Shown one piece after another: positions 5,854 through 5,928 of a DNA stretch of 5,928 nt (position 1 is its first letter; each line of letters opens with the position of its first letter). Source of the stretch: Solobacterium sp. (lineage in GTDB: Bacteria; Bacillota_I; Bacilli_A; Erysipelotrichales; Erysipelotrichaceae). The translations under genes and the position numbers were made by a program. Under the pieces are notes generated by a model that was given only the letters and a program-made list of their open reading frames with translations, made no database searches and was not told the DNA's origin. The DNA is taken from positions 1-5,928 of the forward strand of contig JAFOLE010000157.1 of the NCBI GenBank assembly GCA_017419465.1, in the 5' to 3' direction.

Positions 5854-5881
5854 TTGTGATTTCTGTCACGGGTGCTAAAAT
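5854..5881 (+). promoter_or_regulatory. Sigma-A-type promoter for a gene starting at the window edge
   Basis: TTGTGA (5854-5859) and TAAAAT (5876-5881) are separated by 16 bases, and TG at 5873-5874 gives an extended -10 (TGCTAAAAT). The promoter points out of the window to a gene whose ribosome binding site is at 5910-5916. Confidence 0.6.
5855..5870 (+). promoter_or_regulatory. TGTGA-N6-TCAC dyad: Crp/Fnr-like or Rex-like operator
   Basis: TGTGATTTCTGTCACG is a near match to the TGTGA-N6-TCACA site of the Crp/Fnr family, differing only in the last base. It overlaps the -35 hexamer, so a bound protein would be expected to block RNA polymerase. The left half TTGTGA also resembles Rex boxes, but the right half is poor for Rex. 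This is a pattern match only. Confidence 0.4.
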
Positions 5882-5909
5882 AAGAATATAAAAGTCCGGT
5901 AAGGACAAA

Positions 5910-5916
5910 GAGAGGA
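5910..5916 (+). promoter_or_regulatory. Ribosome binding site of the next gene (start probably at base 5928)
   Basis: GAGAGGA is followed by an A-rich spacer ending in A at 5928. If the next two bases are TG, the spacing of 12 would equal that of the lipoprotein gene at 456, which has the same 11-base CAAAGAGAGGA element. The gene itself is outside the window. Confidence 0.45.
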
Positions 5917-5928
5917 AAGAAAATATCA

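Noticed and set aside
5633..5878. Plus-strand open frame of 81 codons across the operon end
   Set aside because: It runs out of frame through the NifK-like gene, the terminator and the cre/promoter region, without a ribosome binding site.
5894..5906. Small GTCC/GGAC hairpin in the leader of the next gene
   Set aside because: A 4-pair stem with a 5-base loop is expected by chance and is too weak to call a riboswitch or attenuator.

Overview
The window looks like a piece of a low-to-mid GC anaerobic Bacillota (Firmicutes) chromosome, possibly a gut Erysipelotrichia- or Clostridia-like organism. The support is AGGAGG-type ribosome binding sites, a Gram-positive-style lipoprotein signal, a CcpA-type cre box, U-tailed hairpin terminators and an IS1595-like transposase. 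Taxonomy is an inference from style, not a proven placement.

Layout: (1) Bases 2-337 hold the 3' end of an IS1595/ISXO2-type transposase whose start lies outside the window. (2) Bases 338-455 are intergenic and contain a strong hairpin with a U-rich tail, then a weak promoter-like -10 and the ribosome binding site of the next gene. (3) Bases 456-5756 form one tightly packed six-gene plus-strand operon: substrate-binding lipoprotein, permease and ATPase of a nitrate/sulfonate/taurine/thiamine-precursor-class ABC importer, followed by a NifH-like iron protein, a NifD-like subunit and a NifK-like subunit. The first two genes overlap by 17 bases under the chosen start; every later junction is a 4-base ATGA or GTGA overlap. 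(4) A terminator directly follows the last stop. (5) Bases 5786-5928 hold the control region of another plus-strand gene that probably begins at the last base: a cre box, a promoter, a TGTGA-N6-TCAC dyad and a ribosome binding site.

The operon is the interesting object. It encodes an apparently complete, compact, nitrogenase-like two-component reductase (H, D and K subunits) physically coupled to a dedicated importer. The iron protein keeps all canonical residues. The D-like subunit keeps three Cys at the positions of the NifD P-cluster ligands, while the K-like subunit keeps only one, at the position of NifK Cys95, which is also where dark-operative protochlorophyllide reductase BchB has its Asp36 ligand. 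The FeMo-cofactor His ligand appears absent and no cofactor-assembly genes are present. The simplest reading is an ATP-driven reductase with a [4Fe-4S] cluster at the D/K interface, built like DPOR, acting on an imported small organic molecule of unknown identity. It is unlikely to be a nitrogen-fixing enzyme. I cannot assign it to a characterised member (NifHDK, VnfHDK, BchLNB, BchXYZ, CfbCD or methylthio-alkane reductase) by sequence reading alone.
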